Source: Burkholderiales bacterium
Lineage (GTDB): Bacteria; Pseudomonadota; Gammaproteobacteria; Burkholderiales; Burkholderiaceae_C
Length of the DNA stretch: 64,000 bases
NCBI GenBank assembly: GCA_016213325.1
Contig: JACRAY010000005.1
Location: 248,001-312,000, forward strand
Reading direction: 5' to 3'
In this document: one piece after another, positions 31,438 through 41,210 of the stretch
How positions within the stretch are numbered: the stretch's first letter is position 1
Layout of the letters: each line of letters opens with the position of its first letter
The notes under the pieces: generated by a model
Databases searched by the model: none
The model's input: the letters and a program-made list of their open reading frames with translations, nothing else
What the model was told of the DNA's origin: nothing
Program-made: the position numbers and the translations under genes

Positions 31438-33036
31438 TCACTGCTTCGCCGCGGCGGGTAGTCGCACCTCAAATTTCACGGCGGCGAGCTGGTCCGGTGC
31501 CATGCCGGCCTTGCGCAGGAACGGCAGCCAGCGCGCGTCCTGGTGCAGCGGCTTGAGCATGTGGGAGCCGGGAGCCCGGATGAGGCCGGAGTCGCGGATG
31601 GCCAGGGCCTTCTCCAGCCACTCGAACGCGCGGTCCGGCTCCTCTCGGAATGCGTACACCTCGGCGATGTTGTACGAGGCCGTCACCGAGTGTTTCGCCA
31701 CCAGGTTGGCCAGCTCCACACCGGACTCGCGCGTGCGCCCGACGGAGTGGTACGCGGCACCTAGCGCGATGCTTCGCCAAACGGGGTGGGGCTCGAGCTG
31801 GGACTCGGCCAGCGCGCCGGTGGCGTCTCCCTGGGCCAGCAGGGCGTCCGCCAGCGCCGCGTGAAGGCTGCCCGCCGTCGGTGTCAGCCGCAGTGCAGTG
31901 CGCAGCGCGTCGACGGCGTCCGGCCAGCGGCCGGCGAGTGCGCTTGCGGCCGCCAGCTGGGAATGGACATTGGGGCTGGCCGGGTCCAGCGTGACCCGGT
32001 AACGCGCCACCCGGACGGCGTCGTCGGAGCGTCCAAGTCGCCTGGACAGGACCACCGCGGAACCGGGTGCGGCGGAATTGGCCGGCTCGATGTCGAGTGC
32101 CCGTTCCAGGTGGCGCGCCGCCAGCCCGAAGTCGTGTTCCAGGACGGATGCAACGTTGGCCAGTTGGGCATGGGCGTGGGCGTTGCCGGGATCGATCGCC
32201 AGCGCCTCCTGCGCCAGCTGGCGCGCAATCCTGAACTCGGTGCGGTGATCATCGACGCCCGTCGTCGATCCACGGTCCAGGTAGAGCCATGCGAGCCCGA
32301 CCCGCGCATAGTTGGACCGCGGGGCGAGCGCCATCGCCTCGCGGTAGAGCCGTTCCGCGTCGGCACCGCTTTCCGGGGTGTGCAACCGTGCCAGCGCCCG
32401 AGCCTGCAGGACACGTTCGTAGACCTTCGGGTCGCGTCCTGCCGTGCCCGCGCCGCTGCCCAGCAGCCTGGCATGCAGCTGCACTGCGACCGCATTCGCC
32501 ACCTCGTCCTGGACCTGCAGGATGGCGTGCATGCTGCGGTCATAGGTGGCCGACCAGACCGGCGTGCTGTCGGTGGCACGCACCAGCTGCAGCTTGATCC
32601 GCACGGTGTCGCCGGACCGTCGCACGCTGCCTTCGAGCACCGAGGCGACGTTGAGTTGCCGGGCGATCGCCTCGATGGGCACGTTGCGGCCCTTGAAGGA
32701 AAAACTGGACGTGCGCGCGATGACGCGCAGGTTGGGCGCCCTGGCCAGCAACGCGATGAGGTCTTCCGCGATCCCGTCGGAAAAATACTCCTGCTCCTTG
32801 TCGGAGCTGAGGTTCACCAGCGGCAACACGGCGATCGATGGGTCCGCCTCGATCGTGGGCACATGCGAGACAGGCTTGGTCTCCGTGACTGCGCGATAAG
32901 TCGTGTAGTAACCGACCAGCCCGCTCAACACGGCACCCACGCTTGCGATCGCCACGAGGGGCCCGCGCATCGCCGCCAGGCGGTCGCGCCACGTGCCCTT
33001 GGCCGCGCTGACACGCCGCAAGCGAGCCACCGTCAC
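31438..33036 (-). CDS. Membrane-anchored TolB-like/TPR protein, paralogue 1
   Basis: A 532-residue protein: a short basic N-terminus, one membrane helix (about 28-48, LVAIASVGAVLSGLVGYYTTY), a TolB N-terminal-like domain (about 65-185: SIAVLPLVNLSSD, FSDGIAEDLIALLA, RVIARTSSFSFKG, YDRSMHAILQVQDEVA) and a long C-terminal TPR array (about 205-510). The usual partner at the N-terminus of such proteins, a CadC-type winged helix or an adenylate cyclase domain, is absent. It begins with GTG overlapping the stop of its paralogue. Probably a scaffold in the periplasm; function unknown. Confidence 0.82.
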   Translation of the reverse strand: MTVARLRRVSAAKGTWRDRLAAMRGPLVAIASVGAVLSGLVGYYTTYRAVTETKPVSHVPTIEADPSIAVLPLVNLSSDKEQEYFSDGIAEDLIALLARAPNLRVIARTSSFSFKGRNVPIEAIARQLNVASVLEGSVRRSGDTVRIKLQLVRATDSTPVWSATYDRSMHAILQVQDEVANAVAVQLHARLLGSGAGTAGRDPKVYERVLQARALARLHTPESGADAERLYREAMALAPRSNYARVGLAWLYLDRGSTTGVDDHRTEFRIARQLAQEALAIDPGNAHAHAQLANVASVLEHDFGLAARHLERALDIEPANSAAPGSAVVLSRRLGRSDDAVRVARYRVTLDPASPNVHSQLAAASALAGRWPDAVDALRTALRLTPTAGSLHAALADALLAQGDATGALAESQLEPHPVWRSIALGAAYHSVGRTRESGVELANLVAKHSVTASYNIAEVYAFREEPDRAFEWLEKALAIRDSGLIRAPGSHMLKPLHQDARWLPFLRKAGMAPDQLAAVKFEVRLPAAAKQ

Positions 33037-34616
33037 TTCGGCAGCTCCACATGGAAGCGAACCGCAGCCAGCTGTTCCGGCGATTTGCCGAGCCGCCGCA
33101 GGAGGGCGCCCCAGCGCGGGTCGCCGTGGAGGGACTGGAAGTCACGCGACACGGGCAGCCGGCTGAGGCCAGTGTCGTTGCTGCGCACGGCTTTCTCCAG
33201 CCAGGCAAAGGACTGGTCGGGTTCGCCGCGAAAGGCGTGGACCTGCGCGATGTTGGAAGGCCCCGACTCTTCGTACCGGGCGACCAGCGCGGCCAGCGCA
33301 GCGTCGGATTCGGGGCGCTGGCCCAGGGCGTGGTGCACTCGCGCAAGCCCTATCAGTCGCGCGAAGTCCCAAGGCTCGCGCTGCAGTTCCGCCAGCGCTG
33401 CTTGCGGATCGCCGCGCCAGAGGTGCACGCGGGCGATGTCGGCGTGCCCGCCCGCGAAGGAGGGCGACAGCTCGAGTACCTTGGCGTAGGAGGCGATCGC
33501 CTCGTCCCAGCGCCGCGCCGAGGCATGCCAATCTCCCACGAGGCGGTGCCAACGGGGATTGGCCGGATCGCGTTGCGCGAGGTGGTGGAAGGCTGCGCCC
33601 GCCGCGTCCTCGCGCGCGAGCAGCAGCAGCAAACGCGCAGCCCGCGCCAGGACCGGGGTGTCGCCCGGCGCGACGGCCAGGGCTCGCTGGAGGTGGCTGG
33701 CGGCACCGGGCAGGTCGCGGTCGAACACGCCCGCGATGTTGCCCAGCATCGCGTGCGCATCCGCGTTGTCGGGGTCGGCCGCGAGCGCCTGTTGCGCGAG
33801 CGTGCGAGCGCGGCCATAGCCTTCGGCCAGCGGCCTGTCACTGGTCTCGGCCTGCAGCTGGTGCGCGACACCGAGCGCCAGCAGCAGCCGCGGCTCACGC
33901 GGCGCCCGTGCGAGCCCCTGCTCGAGGAGGCCCACGGCGCGCTGGCTGGACGCCACCGAGCCTTGCCGCAGCAGCTCCTGCCCGCGCAGCAGCAGCTCGT
34001 ACGCTTGCGGATCCATCGGCCGCGCTTTCGGGGCGGCGCCGAGCAGCGTTCCCTTGAGCTGGGCGACGACCGCCGATGCGATTTCGTCCTGCAACTGGAA
34101 CACGCCCTGCACCGGGCGGTCGTACGTGGCCGACCACATGCGCGAGCTGTCGGTTGCGCGCACCAGGTGCAGCTGCACCCGTATCGAGTCGCCCGAGCGG
34201 CGCACGCTGCCCTCGAGCAGGGCCGCCACGTTGAGCTGGCGCGCAATGGTTTCGGCGGGCAGGTCCTTGCCCTTGAAGGAGAAACTGGAGGTTCGCGCGA
34301 TCACGCGCAGGCGGGGCACCTGCGCCAGCAGGTTCAGCAGCTCCTCCGACAGGCCGTCCGAGAAGAACTCCTGCTCCTTGTCGCCGCCCAGGTTCACCAG
34401 CGGCAGCACCGCGATGGAAGGATCGGATTCGATCGTGGGAAGAGCAGAGACGGTCTTCGTCTCGGTCACCGCGCGATAAGTCGTGTAGTACCCCACCAGC
34501 CCGCTCAACACGGCACCTACGCTGGCGACGGCAACCAGCGGTCCCCGCATCCGCTTCACGCGCTCCAGCCAGCCCACGCGCTGTGCGGTGACGCGGCGCA
34601 GGCGGCCGGCGATCAT
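33033..34616 (-). CDS. Membrane-anchored TolB-like/TPR protein, paralogue 2
   Basis: A 527-residue tandem paralogue of the following gene, with the same order: basic start, membrane helix (about 29-48), TolB-like domain (SIAVLPLVNLGGD, FFSDGLSEELLNLLAQ, RVIARTSSFSFKG, QLQDEIASAVVAQL) and TPR repeats to the end. The helix-coding DNA is almost identical in both genes, whereas the TPR parts have diverged in sequence. The two genes overlap by 4 bp and follow the DUF1566 gene by 13 bp, so the three form one unit. Confidence 0.82.
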   Translation of the reverse strand: MIAGRLRRVTAQRVGWLERVKRMRGPLVAVASVGAVLSGLVGYYTTYRAVTETKTVSALPTIESDPSIAVLPLVNLGGDKEQEFFSDGLSEELLNLLAQVPRLRVIARTSSFSFKGKDLPAETIARQLNVAALLEGSVRRSGDSIRVQLHLVRATDSSRMWSATYDRPVQGVFQLQDEIASAVVAQLKGTLLGAAPKARPMDPQAYELLLRGQELLRQGSVASSQRAVGLLEQGLARAPREPRLLLALGVAHQLQAETSDRPLAEGYGRARTLAQQALAADPDNADAHAMLGNIAGVFDRDLPGAASHLQRALAVAPGDTPVLARAARLLLLLAREDAAGAAFHHLAQRDPANPRWHRLVGDWHASARRWDEAIASYAKVLELSPSFAGGHADIARVHLWRGDPQAALAELQREPWDFARLIGLARVHHALGQRPESDAALAALVARYEESGPSNIAQVHAFRGEPDQSFAWLEKAVRSNDTGLSRLPVSRDFQSLHGDPRWGALLRRLGKSPEQLAAVRFHVELPK

Positions 34617-34629
34617 TTCGGTTGGCTGC

Positions 34630-35082
34630 TCACTGGTCGCGCACCAGCCGCAGGTGATGCTTGCTGCCTGAGGAGCCGTAGACCTTGCCGGTGCCGAAGT
34701 CCACCAGCGAGCCGTTCAGGTTGTCGTTGAACCCGGGCCGGGTAGCCAGGAAAACCGTCGAGGGGGTGGCAGGGAAGGCCTCCTTGTCCACCATGGGCTT
34801 CTTCTTCGACTTGATGACGATGCCGGTGAGTTCGTCCTTGCTGGGCACCCGCCAGCCGCCTTCGCCCTTCTTGCGCGCCATGCCCAGGCTGAACTTGAGC
34901 GCCTTGCCCGTGCAGGAAGTGCCCTTGAACGACATGCCTTCGGGACAGCGCTTCCACACCAGCTGGGTCCGGGTGTCGAGCACTTCCTGCCCGTCGGCCG
35001 AGACCTTGAATCGCGCCTCCTGGCTCCAGCATGCGGAGGCCGCGGCGAGGCAAGCCGCGGCAATGGCCAACTGCATCTTCAT
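34630..35082 (-). CDS. DUF1566 (Lcl-like) exported protein
   Basis: A 150-residue protein with a signal peptide (LAIAAACLAAASACWS; the first 21 residues). The mature part matches DUF1566: VLDTRTQLVWKRCPEG, then ARKKGEGGWRVPSKDELTGIV, and an FLATRPGF..GKVYGSS end with LRLVRDQ. DUF1566 domains are small lectin-fold-like modules seen on exported proteins. It leads a unit with the two TolB/TPR paralogues and may be their periplasmic partner; that is inferred from spacing only. The 99 bp upstream hold no gene. Confidence 0.8.
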   Translation of the reverse strand: MKMQLAIAAACLAAASACWSQEARFKVSADGQEVLDTRTQLVWKRCPEGMSFKGTSCTGKALKFSLGMARKKGEGGWRVPSKDELTGIVIKSKKKPMVDKEAFPATPSTVFLATRPGFNDNLNGSLVDFGTGKVYGSSGSKHHLRLVRDQ

Positions 35083-35181
35083 GTTGAACTCCTTGCTTCG
35101 AGCGAAGCGATAGCGTACTGCTGTGTCGGCGCCAAGGAAAGCTGGCGCCGAGCCGCAGGCAGGCGCACAGAGAATGAACTG

Positions 35182-36885
35182 TCAGGCTGGCTCGGCCTCC
35201 TCCACCGCTACTGCATGCCAGTTACGCCCGGCCAGGCCGAGCAGCACGACCCCGCCCGCCAGCGGCACGAGGTAGATGAGCACGTCGGCCAATGGCATGA
35301 GCGACGGGTTCAGCTTGCCCACGAAGTTACGCGCGTACATCAGCAAGAGCAAGGGGGCCAGCCACAGGGCAGCGCGCCGCCACCGGCCGGCCCCTGCGCC
35401 CAGCACCTCGCGCCCTGCCAGCAGGAACAGGGCGGATGCCACGAACACCAGCGTGTAGAAGGTGCCGGTCACCAGCGGCTGCGCCTTGCCGAACACGTCG
35501 CGGAACGCCCAGCACGGCAGCCACAGCAGGCACAGCACGCCCAGCACCAGGGCGGTGTTGCGCGCGCGGCCTTCGGCCAGCGCATCGGTGAAGCCGCCGG
35601 ACTTGCGCACCATGGCCGGCAGCAGCAGGATGCAGAGTGGCCCGGTGATGGCGTCGACCAGCAGCGTGATGGGGTAGCCCCAGGCCTCCACCGCGATGCC
35701 CTGCCACGTGGCGGCAATGGCGATGGCCAGGTTCATCATCGCCATGTAGGCGGTGAACTGCGTGGCCGCCACCGCGGGGTTGGTCACGTCCATCATGATG
35801 GCCGAGCGCGTGCCGTACATCAGGCCCTGGAACACGGAGTAGGCCAGCGTGGAAATCCACAGCGCCGTGATCAGCGTGGGGATGGGCGCGCCGCCGGGTG
35901 TGCGCGGCATCACGTAGTTGTGGTCGGCCAGCACCCACATGAGGTACAGCACCGGCAGGCTCATGCCCGCCAGATATACCGCCAGCGTGCCGCGGCGCCC
36001 CAGCTTGTCGGACCACCAGCCGCCCACCACCATGCACACCGACGACACGATCATCGACCAGAGCGACAGCACCGCGACCTCTTCGTCGTTCATGCCCACT
36101 TCCACCGCCAGGTTCGACTGCAGCGCCAGGCCCAGCGACATCGCGCCTGCCGGCAGCAGCGAGAAGAACACGCCGCGGTAGGCGCCCGCGGTGCCGACGA
36201 AGGAGCGGAACGACTCCACCGCGAACTTCTTCATCTCGGTGCCTGCTGCGCGCCAGCCGGCCGTCTGTTCGCGCAGGCCTTCCGCCAGCGCCTCTTTCAT
36301 CGGCAGCACGATGAAGGTGGTAACCAGCAGCAGCGCCAGCGCTACCAGCACGATGCTGGACTGGAAGCCCACGTACCCCAGCACGAACAGCACGCCGCTG
36401 CCGCCGATGGCCTGGCCCACCGAAGCGCCGGCGAACATGAGGCCGTTGGCGAGCCCGCGCTCGTCTTCGTTGAGCGTGGCCACCGCCAGCGAGTCGATGG
36501 CCACGTCCTGCACCGCCGCCACCAGGTTGTGCACGAACAGGATGGCGGTGAACAGCCACAGCCCCTGCGGCAGTTCCACCGGGATCAGGCACAGGATGGT
36601 CGCCGCCATGACGAGCTGGGTAGCCAGGATCCAGCCGCGCCGGTGCCCGAAACGCTGCGAGCGGAACACGTCCACGAACGGCCCGGCCGCCCACTTGAAG
36701 GCCCACGGCAGGTAGAAGGAGGCGACGAATGCGCCGATCTCGGCCGGGCCCACGCCCATGCGGCGCAGCTGCGTGGCCACTGCGGTGGCCGCGAAGCCGA
36801 GCGGGATGCCTTCGGTGATGTAGAGGGCGAAGAACGCGGCCAGGCGGCCGCGGCGGGTGGCTAGGAGGTTGGGCAGGCCGAGCAT
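35182..36885 (-). CDS. PAT/AmpG-family MFS transporter
   Basis: A 567-residue membrane protein with about 12-14 helices. The N-terminus (FFALYITEGIPLGFAATAVATQLRRMGVGP) and the FYLPWAFKWAAGPFVDVF segment are typical of the PAT family (AmpG muropeptide permeases and relatives). It is longer than the 430-490 residues of classical AmpG because of extra C-terminal helices. Substrate could be a muropeptide or another large solute. The start at 36885 is preferred over an in-frame ATG at 36930, which would lie inside the divergent LysR gene. Only 19 bp separate its start from that of the LysR gene, so the regulator may control it. Confidence 0.85.
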   Translation of the reverse strand: MLGLPNLLATRRGRLAAFFALYITEGIPLGFAATAVATQLRRMGVGPAEIGAFVASFYLPWAFKWAAGPFVDVFRSQRFGHRRGWILATQLVMAATILCLIPVELPQGLWLFTAILFVHNLVAAVQDVAIDSLAVATLNEDERGLANGLMFAGASVGQAIGGSGVLFVLGYVGFQSSIVLVALALLLVTTFIVLPMKEALAEGLREQTAGWRAAGTEMKKFAVESFRSFVGTAGAYRGVFFSLLPAGAMSLGLALQSNLAVEVGMNDEEVAVLSLWSMIVSSVCMVVGGWWSDKLGRRGTLAVYLAGMSLPVLYLMWVLADHNYVMPRTPGGAPIPTLITALWISTLAYSVFQGLMYGTRSAIMMDVTNPAVAATQFTAYMAMMNLAIAIAATWQGIAVEAWGYPITLLVDAITGPLCILLLPAMVRKSGGFTDALAEGRARNTALVLGVLCLLWLPCWAFRDVFGKAQPLVTGTFYTLVFVASALFLLAGREVLGAGAGRWRRAALWLAPLLLLMYARNFVGKLNPSLMPLADVLIYLVPLAGGVVLLGLAGRNWHAVAVEEAEPA

Positions 36886-36904
36886 CGGTGCATCATAGGG
36901 CCCG

Positions 36905-37798
36905 ATGCAGCTGAAAGACATCGACCTCAACCTCCTGCGCCTGTTCGACGCGGTCTACCGAACGCGCAACGTGAGCCGCGCGGCCGACCTGCTGGACCTG
37001 ACGCAGCCGGCGGCCAGCCAGGGGCTCACGCGCTTGCGCGGCCTGATGCACGACCCGCTGTTCATGCGCGCCGCCGGCGGCGTGCAGCCCACGCCCAAGG
37101 CGCAGCGGCTGGCCGAGCCGGTGCGCAGCGCGCTGGCGATGCTGGAGCAGGCGCTGGGCGAGACGGCGGGATTCGAGCCCGCCATCTCGCAGCGCACCTT
37201 CAACATCCACATGAGCGACATCGGCGAAAGCCGCTTCCTGCCGGGGCTGATGGGGGCGCTGAGCGAGCAGGCGCCCGGCGTGCGCGTGCAGACGCGGCCG
37301 TGGCCGCGCGAGCAGGTCACCGAGGCGCTGGACAACGGGCGCATCGACTTCGCCATCGGCTTCCTGCCGATGGTGAAGGACACGCAGCGGCTGCAGCTGC
37401 TGAAGGACCGCTACATCGTGCTGCTGCGCAAGGGCCACCCGTTCGCGCGCAAGCGCCGCACGGCCAAGGCGCTGCTGCCGGCGCTGCGCGAGCTGGAGTT
37501 CCTGGCGGTGCGCTCGCACGCCGACACCCTGCGCATCCTGCAGCAGCAGAAGCTGGAAGACCGCGTGCGGCTGGTCACCGAGCACTTCCTGGTGCTGCCG
37601 TCCATCGTGGCCGCGACCGACCTGGCGGTGATCATGCCGCGCAGCATCGCGCTGGGCTTCCCGGGCGACTACGCCATGGTGGAGCCCGCATTCGCGCTGC
37701 GCGACTTTGCCGTGTCGCTGCACTGGAGCCGGCGGTTCGAGCAGGACGCCGGCAACCAGTGGCTGCGCGCCTTGATCGGGGAGCTGTTCAGGGAGTAG
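36905..37798 (+). CDS. LysR-family transcriptional regulator
   Basis: A 297-residue regulator. The N-terminal helix-turn-helix (DLNLLRLFDAVYRTRNVSRAADLLDLTQPAASQGLTRLR) is of the NodD-like LysR type, followed by a two-lobed effector domain. It is divergent from the PAT-family transporter with 19 bp between starts; LysR proteins often control the divergent neighbour. No effector can be read from the sequence. Confidence 0.93.
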   Translation: MQLKDIDLNLLRLFDAVYRTRNVSRAADLLDLTQPAASQGLTRLRGLMHDPLFMRAAGGVQPTPKAQRLAEPVRSALAMLEQALGETAGFEPAISQRTFNIHMSDIGESRFLPGLMGALSEQAPGVRVQTRPWPREQVTEALDNGRIDFAIGFLPMVKDTQRLQLLKDRYIVLLRKGHPFARKRRTAKALLPALRELEFLAVRSHADTLRILQQQKLEDRVRLVTEHFLVLPSIVAATDLAVIMPRSIALGFPGDYAMVEPAFALRDFAVSLHWSRRFEQDAGNQWLRALIGELFRE

Positions 37799-37803
37799 GA
37801 ACC

Positions 37804-38766
37804 TCAGGCCCCCGACTTCAACAACCCGTCGAAGTACGCAATCGTCTTCACCAGGCCCTCGCGCAGCGCCACCTTCGGTTCCCACTGCAACTGCTCACGC
37901 GCCAGCGAGATGTCGGGCTTGCGCTGCAGCGGGTCGTCGGACGGCAGGGGCTTGGACACGATCTGCGACGACGACCCCGTCAACTCGACCACCAGCCGGG
38001 CCAGCTCCCCGATCGTGAACTCGCCCGGGTTCCCCAGGTTGACCGGCCCCGGGCACGGCCCGTCCTGCGACATGTACTTCAGGAACCCGTCCATCAAGTC
38101 GTCGACGTAGCAGAAGCTGCGCGTCTGCTCGCCGCTCCCATACACCGTGATCGGCTCGCCGCGCAGCGCCTGCACGATGAAGTTGGACACCACGCGCCCG
38201 TCGTTCGGGTGCATGCGCGGCCCATAGGTGTTGAAGATCCGCGCCACGCGGATGTCCAGCCCGTACTGGCGGTAGTAGTCGAAGAACAGCGTCTCGGCAC
38301 ACCGCTTGCCTTCGTCGTAGCAGCTCCTGATGCCTATGGGATTGACCCGGCCCCAGTACGACTCGGGCTGCGGGTGCACGTCGGGGTCGCCGTACACCTC
38401 GCTGGTCGACGCCTGGAAGATGCGCGCCTTCGTTCTTTTCGCCAGCCCCAGCATGTTGATCGCGCCATGCACAGACGTCTTGGTGGTCTGCACCGGGTCG
38501 TGCTGGTAGTGCACGGGCGACGCGGGGCAGGCCAGGTTGTAGATCTGGTCTACCTCCACGTACAGCGGAAAGGTCACGTCGTGCCGCACCAGCTCGAACC
38601 GGGGGTGGTCCACCAGGTGCTCGATGTTGCGCTTGCTGCCGGTGAAGAAGTTGTCGGCGCAGATCACGTCGTGGCCCTGGGCCAGCAGCTGGTCGCACAG
38701 GTGGCTGCCCAGAAAGCCGGCCCCGCCCGTCACCAGGATCTGGCTGCGTTCGTTGTACTTGCGCAT
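37804..38766 (-). CDS. UDP-glucuronate decarboxylase (UDP-xylose synthase)
   Basis: A 320-residue extended SDR enzyme. The NAD motif is [15 protein letters not shown]; substrate-side blocks are [54 protein letters not shown] and the catalytic [13 protein letters not shown] (YxxxK form), then [10 protein letters not shown]. These blocks are very specific for UDP-xylose synthase, which converts UDP-glucuronate to UDP-xylose for surface polysaccharide. The start at 38766 gives the normal N-terminus. No glycosyltransferases are nearby. Confidence 0.94.
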   Translation of the reverse strand: MRKYNERSQILVTGGAGFLGSHLCDQLLAQGHDVICADNFFTGSKRNIEHLVDHPRFELVRHDVTFPLYVEVDQIYNLACPASPVHYQHDPVQTTKTSVHGAINMLGLAKRTKARIFQASTSEVYGDPDVHPQPESYWGRVNPIGIRSCYDEGKRCAETLFFDYYRQYGLDIRVARIFNTYGPRMHPNDGRVVSNFIVQALRGEPITVYGSGEQTRSFCYVDDLMDGFLKYMSQDGPCPGPVNLGNPGEFTIGELARLVVELTGSSSQIVSKPLPSDDPLQRKPDISLAREQLQWEPKVALREGLVKTIAYFDGLLKSGA

Positions 38767-38844
38767 GCCGCCTTTATACGCGGGGTGCGCCATCCCTTAA
38801 AATTCCCGTTGCCCGCACTCCCGCGGGCCATGTAGAGGACCACC

Positions 38845-39921
38845 ATGTATAAAAACCTCGCAGCCGCGCTGGCGGCCGCCTCCGTTTTTGCCACCACCCC
38901 CGCCACCGCGCAAACCCCGCCGCCTCTGAAGGCCGGCTTCGTCTATGTGGCGCCCGTTACCGACGCCGGCTGGGTGCGCCAGCACGACGACGGCCGCAAG
39001 GCGGTAGAGGCGGCCCTGGCCGGCAAGGTGAAGACCACTTTCGTCGAGAACGTGCCCGAAGGTGCCGACGCCGAGCGCGTCATCCGCGACCTGGCCCAGC
39101 AGGGCCACAAGCTGATCTTCACGCCGAGCTTCGGCTACATGGAGCCCACGCTCAAGGTGGCCAAGGACTTCCCCGACGTGAAGTTCGAGTCCATCACCGG
39201 CTACAAGACGGCGCCCAACGTGGCCGTGGCCAATGCGCGCTACTACGAGGGCCGCTACCTCGCGGGCATCGCGGCCGGCCGCATGACCAAGAGCAACGTG
39301 GCGGGCTACGTGGCGGGCTTCCCGATCCCCGAGGTGCTGCAGGGCATCAACGCCTTCACGCTCGGCATGCGATCGGTGAATCCGAAGGCGCAGGTCAAGG
39401 TGGTCTGGCTCAACGCCTGGTTCGACCCGCCCAAGGAGCGCGACGCGGCCATGGCGCTGTTCAACCAGGACGTCGACGTGATCGCCTTCCATACCGCATC
39501 CACCGCGGTGATGGCCGCCGCGCAAGAAAAGGGCAAGCTGGCCGTCGCCTACCACTCCGACATGCGCAAGACCGCGCCCGACGCGCAGCTGGTCGCCGTC
39601 ACGCACCACTGGGGCGACTACTACACGCGCCGCGCGCGCGCCGTGCTCGACGGCACGTGGAAGAGCGGCGGGGTGTGGGGCGGCGTCAAAGAGGGCATGG
39701 TCCGCGTCGAAGGCTTCGGCCCCAAGGTGCCGGCCGCCGTGCAGCAAGAGGTGCTGGCGCGGCAGAAGGACATCGCCGCGGGCAAGCTGCATCCGTTTGC
39801 GGGGCCGGTGGTCACCAACGAGGGCAAGGAGATCACGCCCAAGGGCAGCGCGATGACGGATCCGCAGATACTGGATATGAACTTTCTCGTATCCGGCGTG
39901 CAGGGCAAGGTCCCACAATAG
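38845..39921 (+). CDS. BMP-family ABC receptor, probably for purines or nucleosides
   Basis: A 358-residue periplasmic receptor with signal peptide (first 22 residues, ending ATAQ). BMP/PnrA-type blocks are GFVYVAPVTDAGWVRQHDDGR, IFTPSFGYMEP, YYEGRYLAGIAAGRMTKSN and HHWGDYY. BMP receptors bind nucleosides or related compounds. The guanine deaminase gene starts 5 bp downstream, so the ligand is probably a purine base or nucleoside; that is context inference. Permease and ATPase genes are not in this window. Confidence 0.9.
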   Translation: MYKNLAAALAAASVFATTPATAQTPPPLKAGFVYVAPVTDAGWVRQHDDGRKAVEAALAGKVKTTFVENVPEGADAERVIRDLAQQGHKLIFTPSFGYMEPTLKVAKDFPDVKFESITGYKTAPNVAVANARYYEGRYLAGIAAGRMTKSNVAGYVAGFPIPEVLQGINAFTLGMRSVNPKAQVKVVWLNAWFDPPKERDAAMALFNQDVDVIAFHTASTAVMAAAQEKGKLAVAYHSDMRKTAPDAQLVAVTHHWGDYYTRRARAVLDGTWKSGGVWGGVKEGMVRVEGFGPKVPAAVQQEVLARQKDIAAGKLHPFAGPVVTNEGKEITPKGSAMTDPQILDMNFLVSGVQGKVPQ

Positions 39922-39926
39922 GCGGG

Positions 39927-41207
39927 ATGCGAGGCTACCGAGGCGCTGTCCTGCGTTTTGCCGACGACCGTTCGGCTCTGTATGAAGAAGACGGCCTGCT
40001 GGTCATAGGCCCCGATGCAGCCGGCCGGCAAGTGGTGCGGGCGGTCGGCCCCTATGACAAGCTGGCGCCCGACTACGAAGGCATCGCCGTCGAGCACCTG
40101 CCCGGGCGCATCCTCGCGCCCGGCTTCATCGACCTGCACGTGCACTTCCCGCAGACCGACGTCATAGGCTCGCCGGCCGATGGCCTGCTGCCCTGGCTGG
40201 AAAACTACACCTTCCCGCACGAGTCGCGCTTTGCCGACCCGGCCTATGCGGCCGAAGTGGCCAAGGTGTTCCTCGACGAGCTGGTGCGCCACGGCGTGAC
40301 CACGGCGCTCACGTTCGCCACCTCGCATCCGCAATCGGTCGACGCGCTGATGGCCGAGGCGCAGTCGCGCGGCTTGCGGCTCATCGCGGGCAAGGTGCTG
40401 CAAGACCGCCATTCGCCCGACGGCGTGCGCGACGAGGCCGTGCAGTCGCTGCTGGATACCGAGTCGCTCATCCGCCGCTGGCACGGCACAGACCGGCTCG
40501 GCTACGCGATCACGCCGCGTTTTGCGCCGAGCTGCAGCGAAGAGCAGTTGCGCGGCGCGGGCGAGCTGGCCGCGAAGTACCCCGACGTGTGGATCCAGTC
40601 GCACGTGGCCGAGAACAAGGACGAAATCCGCTGGGTGCACGAGCTGTTCCCCGCGGCGCGCAGCTACCTGTCGGTGTACGACGACTTCGGCTTGATGCGC
40701 GAGCGCGCCATCTACGCGCACTGCATCCACTTCGACGACGAAGACCGCGCGCTGATGCGCTCCACCGGTGCGGCAGCGGCGGTCAGCCCCACCAGCAACC
40801 TGTTCCTTGGCAGCGGCTTCTTCGACTACGAAGGCGCCGAGCGCGTGGGCTTTCGCTACGGGCTCGCCAGCGACGTCGGCGGCGGCACCAGCTTCAGCCC
40901 CTTTCACACCATGCTCGCGGCCTACTACGTGGGGCGCGAGGGCCAGACCAAGCCCGGCGTGAGCCTGGGCCCTCAGGCGCTGTGGTGGCAGCACACCGCG
41001 GGTGCAGCCGTCGCGCTGGGGCTCGAAGGCGTGGTGGGCAACCTGCAGCCGGGCTGCGAGGCCGACTTCGTGGTGCTCGACCCCGGTGCCACGCCGCTGC
41101 TCGCGCGCAAGGTGGCCCACGCGCGCAACCTCGACGAACTGCTGTTCTCGCTGGTCGTGCTGGGCGACGACCGGGTCATCGAGCGCGTCGTCGTCGACGG
41201 GCACTGA
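39927..41207 (+). CDS. guaD: Guanine deaminase
   Basis: A 426-residue zinc amidohydrolase that converts guanine to xanthine and ammonia. The zinc site begins with His71/His73 (FIDLHVHFPQTD), the guanine deaminase hallmark; further ligands are in QSHVAEN, AHCIHFDDED and SDVGGGTSFSP. It lies 5 bp after the BMP-type receptor gene and supplies xanthine to the same pathway as the adenine deaminase at 2.7 kb. The ATG at 39927 is preceded by a weak GGCGG site. Confidence 0.94.
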   Translation: MRGYRGAVLRFADDRSALYEEDGLLVIGPDAAGRQVVRAVGPYDKLAPDYEGIAVEHLPGRILAPGFIDLHVHFPQTDVIGSPADGLLPWLENYTFPHESRFADPAYAAEVAKVFLDELVRHGVTTALTFATSHPQSVDALMAEAQSRGLRLIAGKVLQDRHSPDGVRDEAVQSLLDTESLIRRWHGTDRLGYAITPRFAPSCSEEQLRGAGELAAKYPDVWIQSHVAENKDEIRWVHELFPAARSYLSVYDDFGLMRERAIYAHCIHFDDEDRALMRSTGAAAAVSPTSNLFLGSGFFDYEGAERVGFRYGLASDVGGGTSFSPFHTMLAAYYVGREGQTKPGVSLGPQALWWQHTAGAAVALGLEGVVGNLQPGCEADFVVLDPGATPLLARKVAHARNLDELLFSLVVLGDDRVIERVVVDGH

Positions 41208-41210
41208 CGC

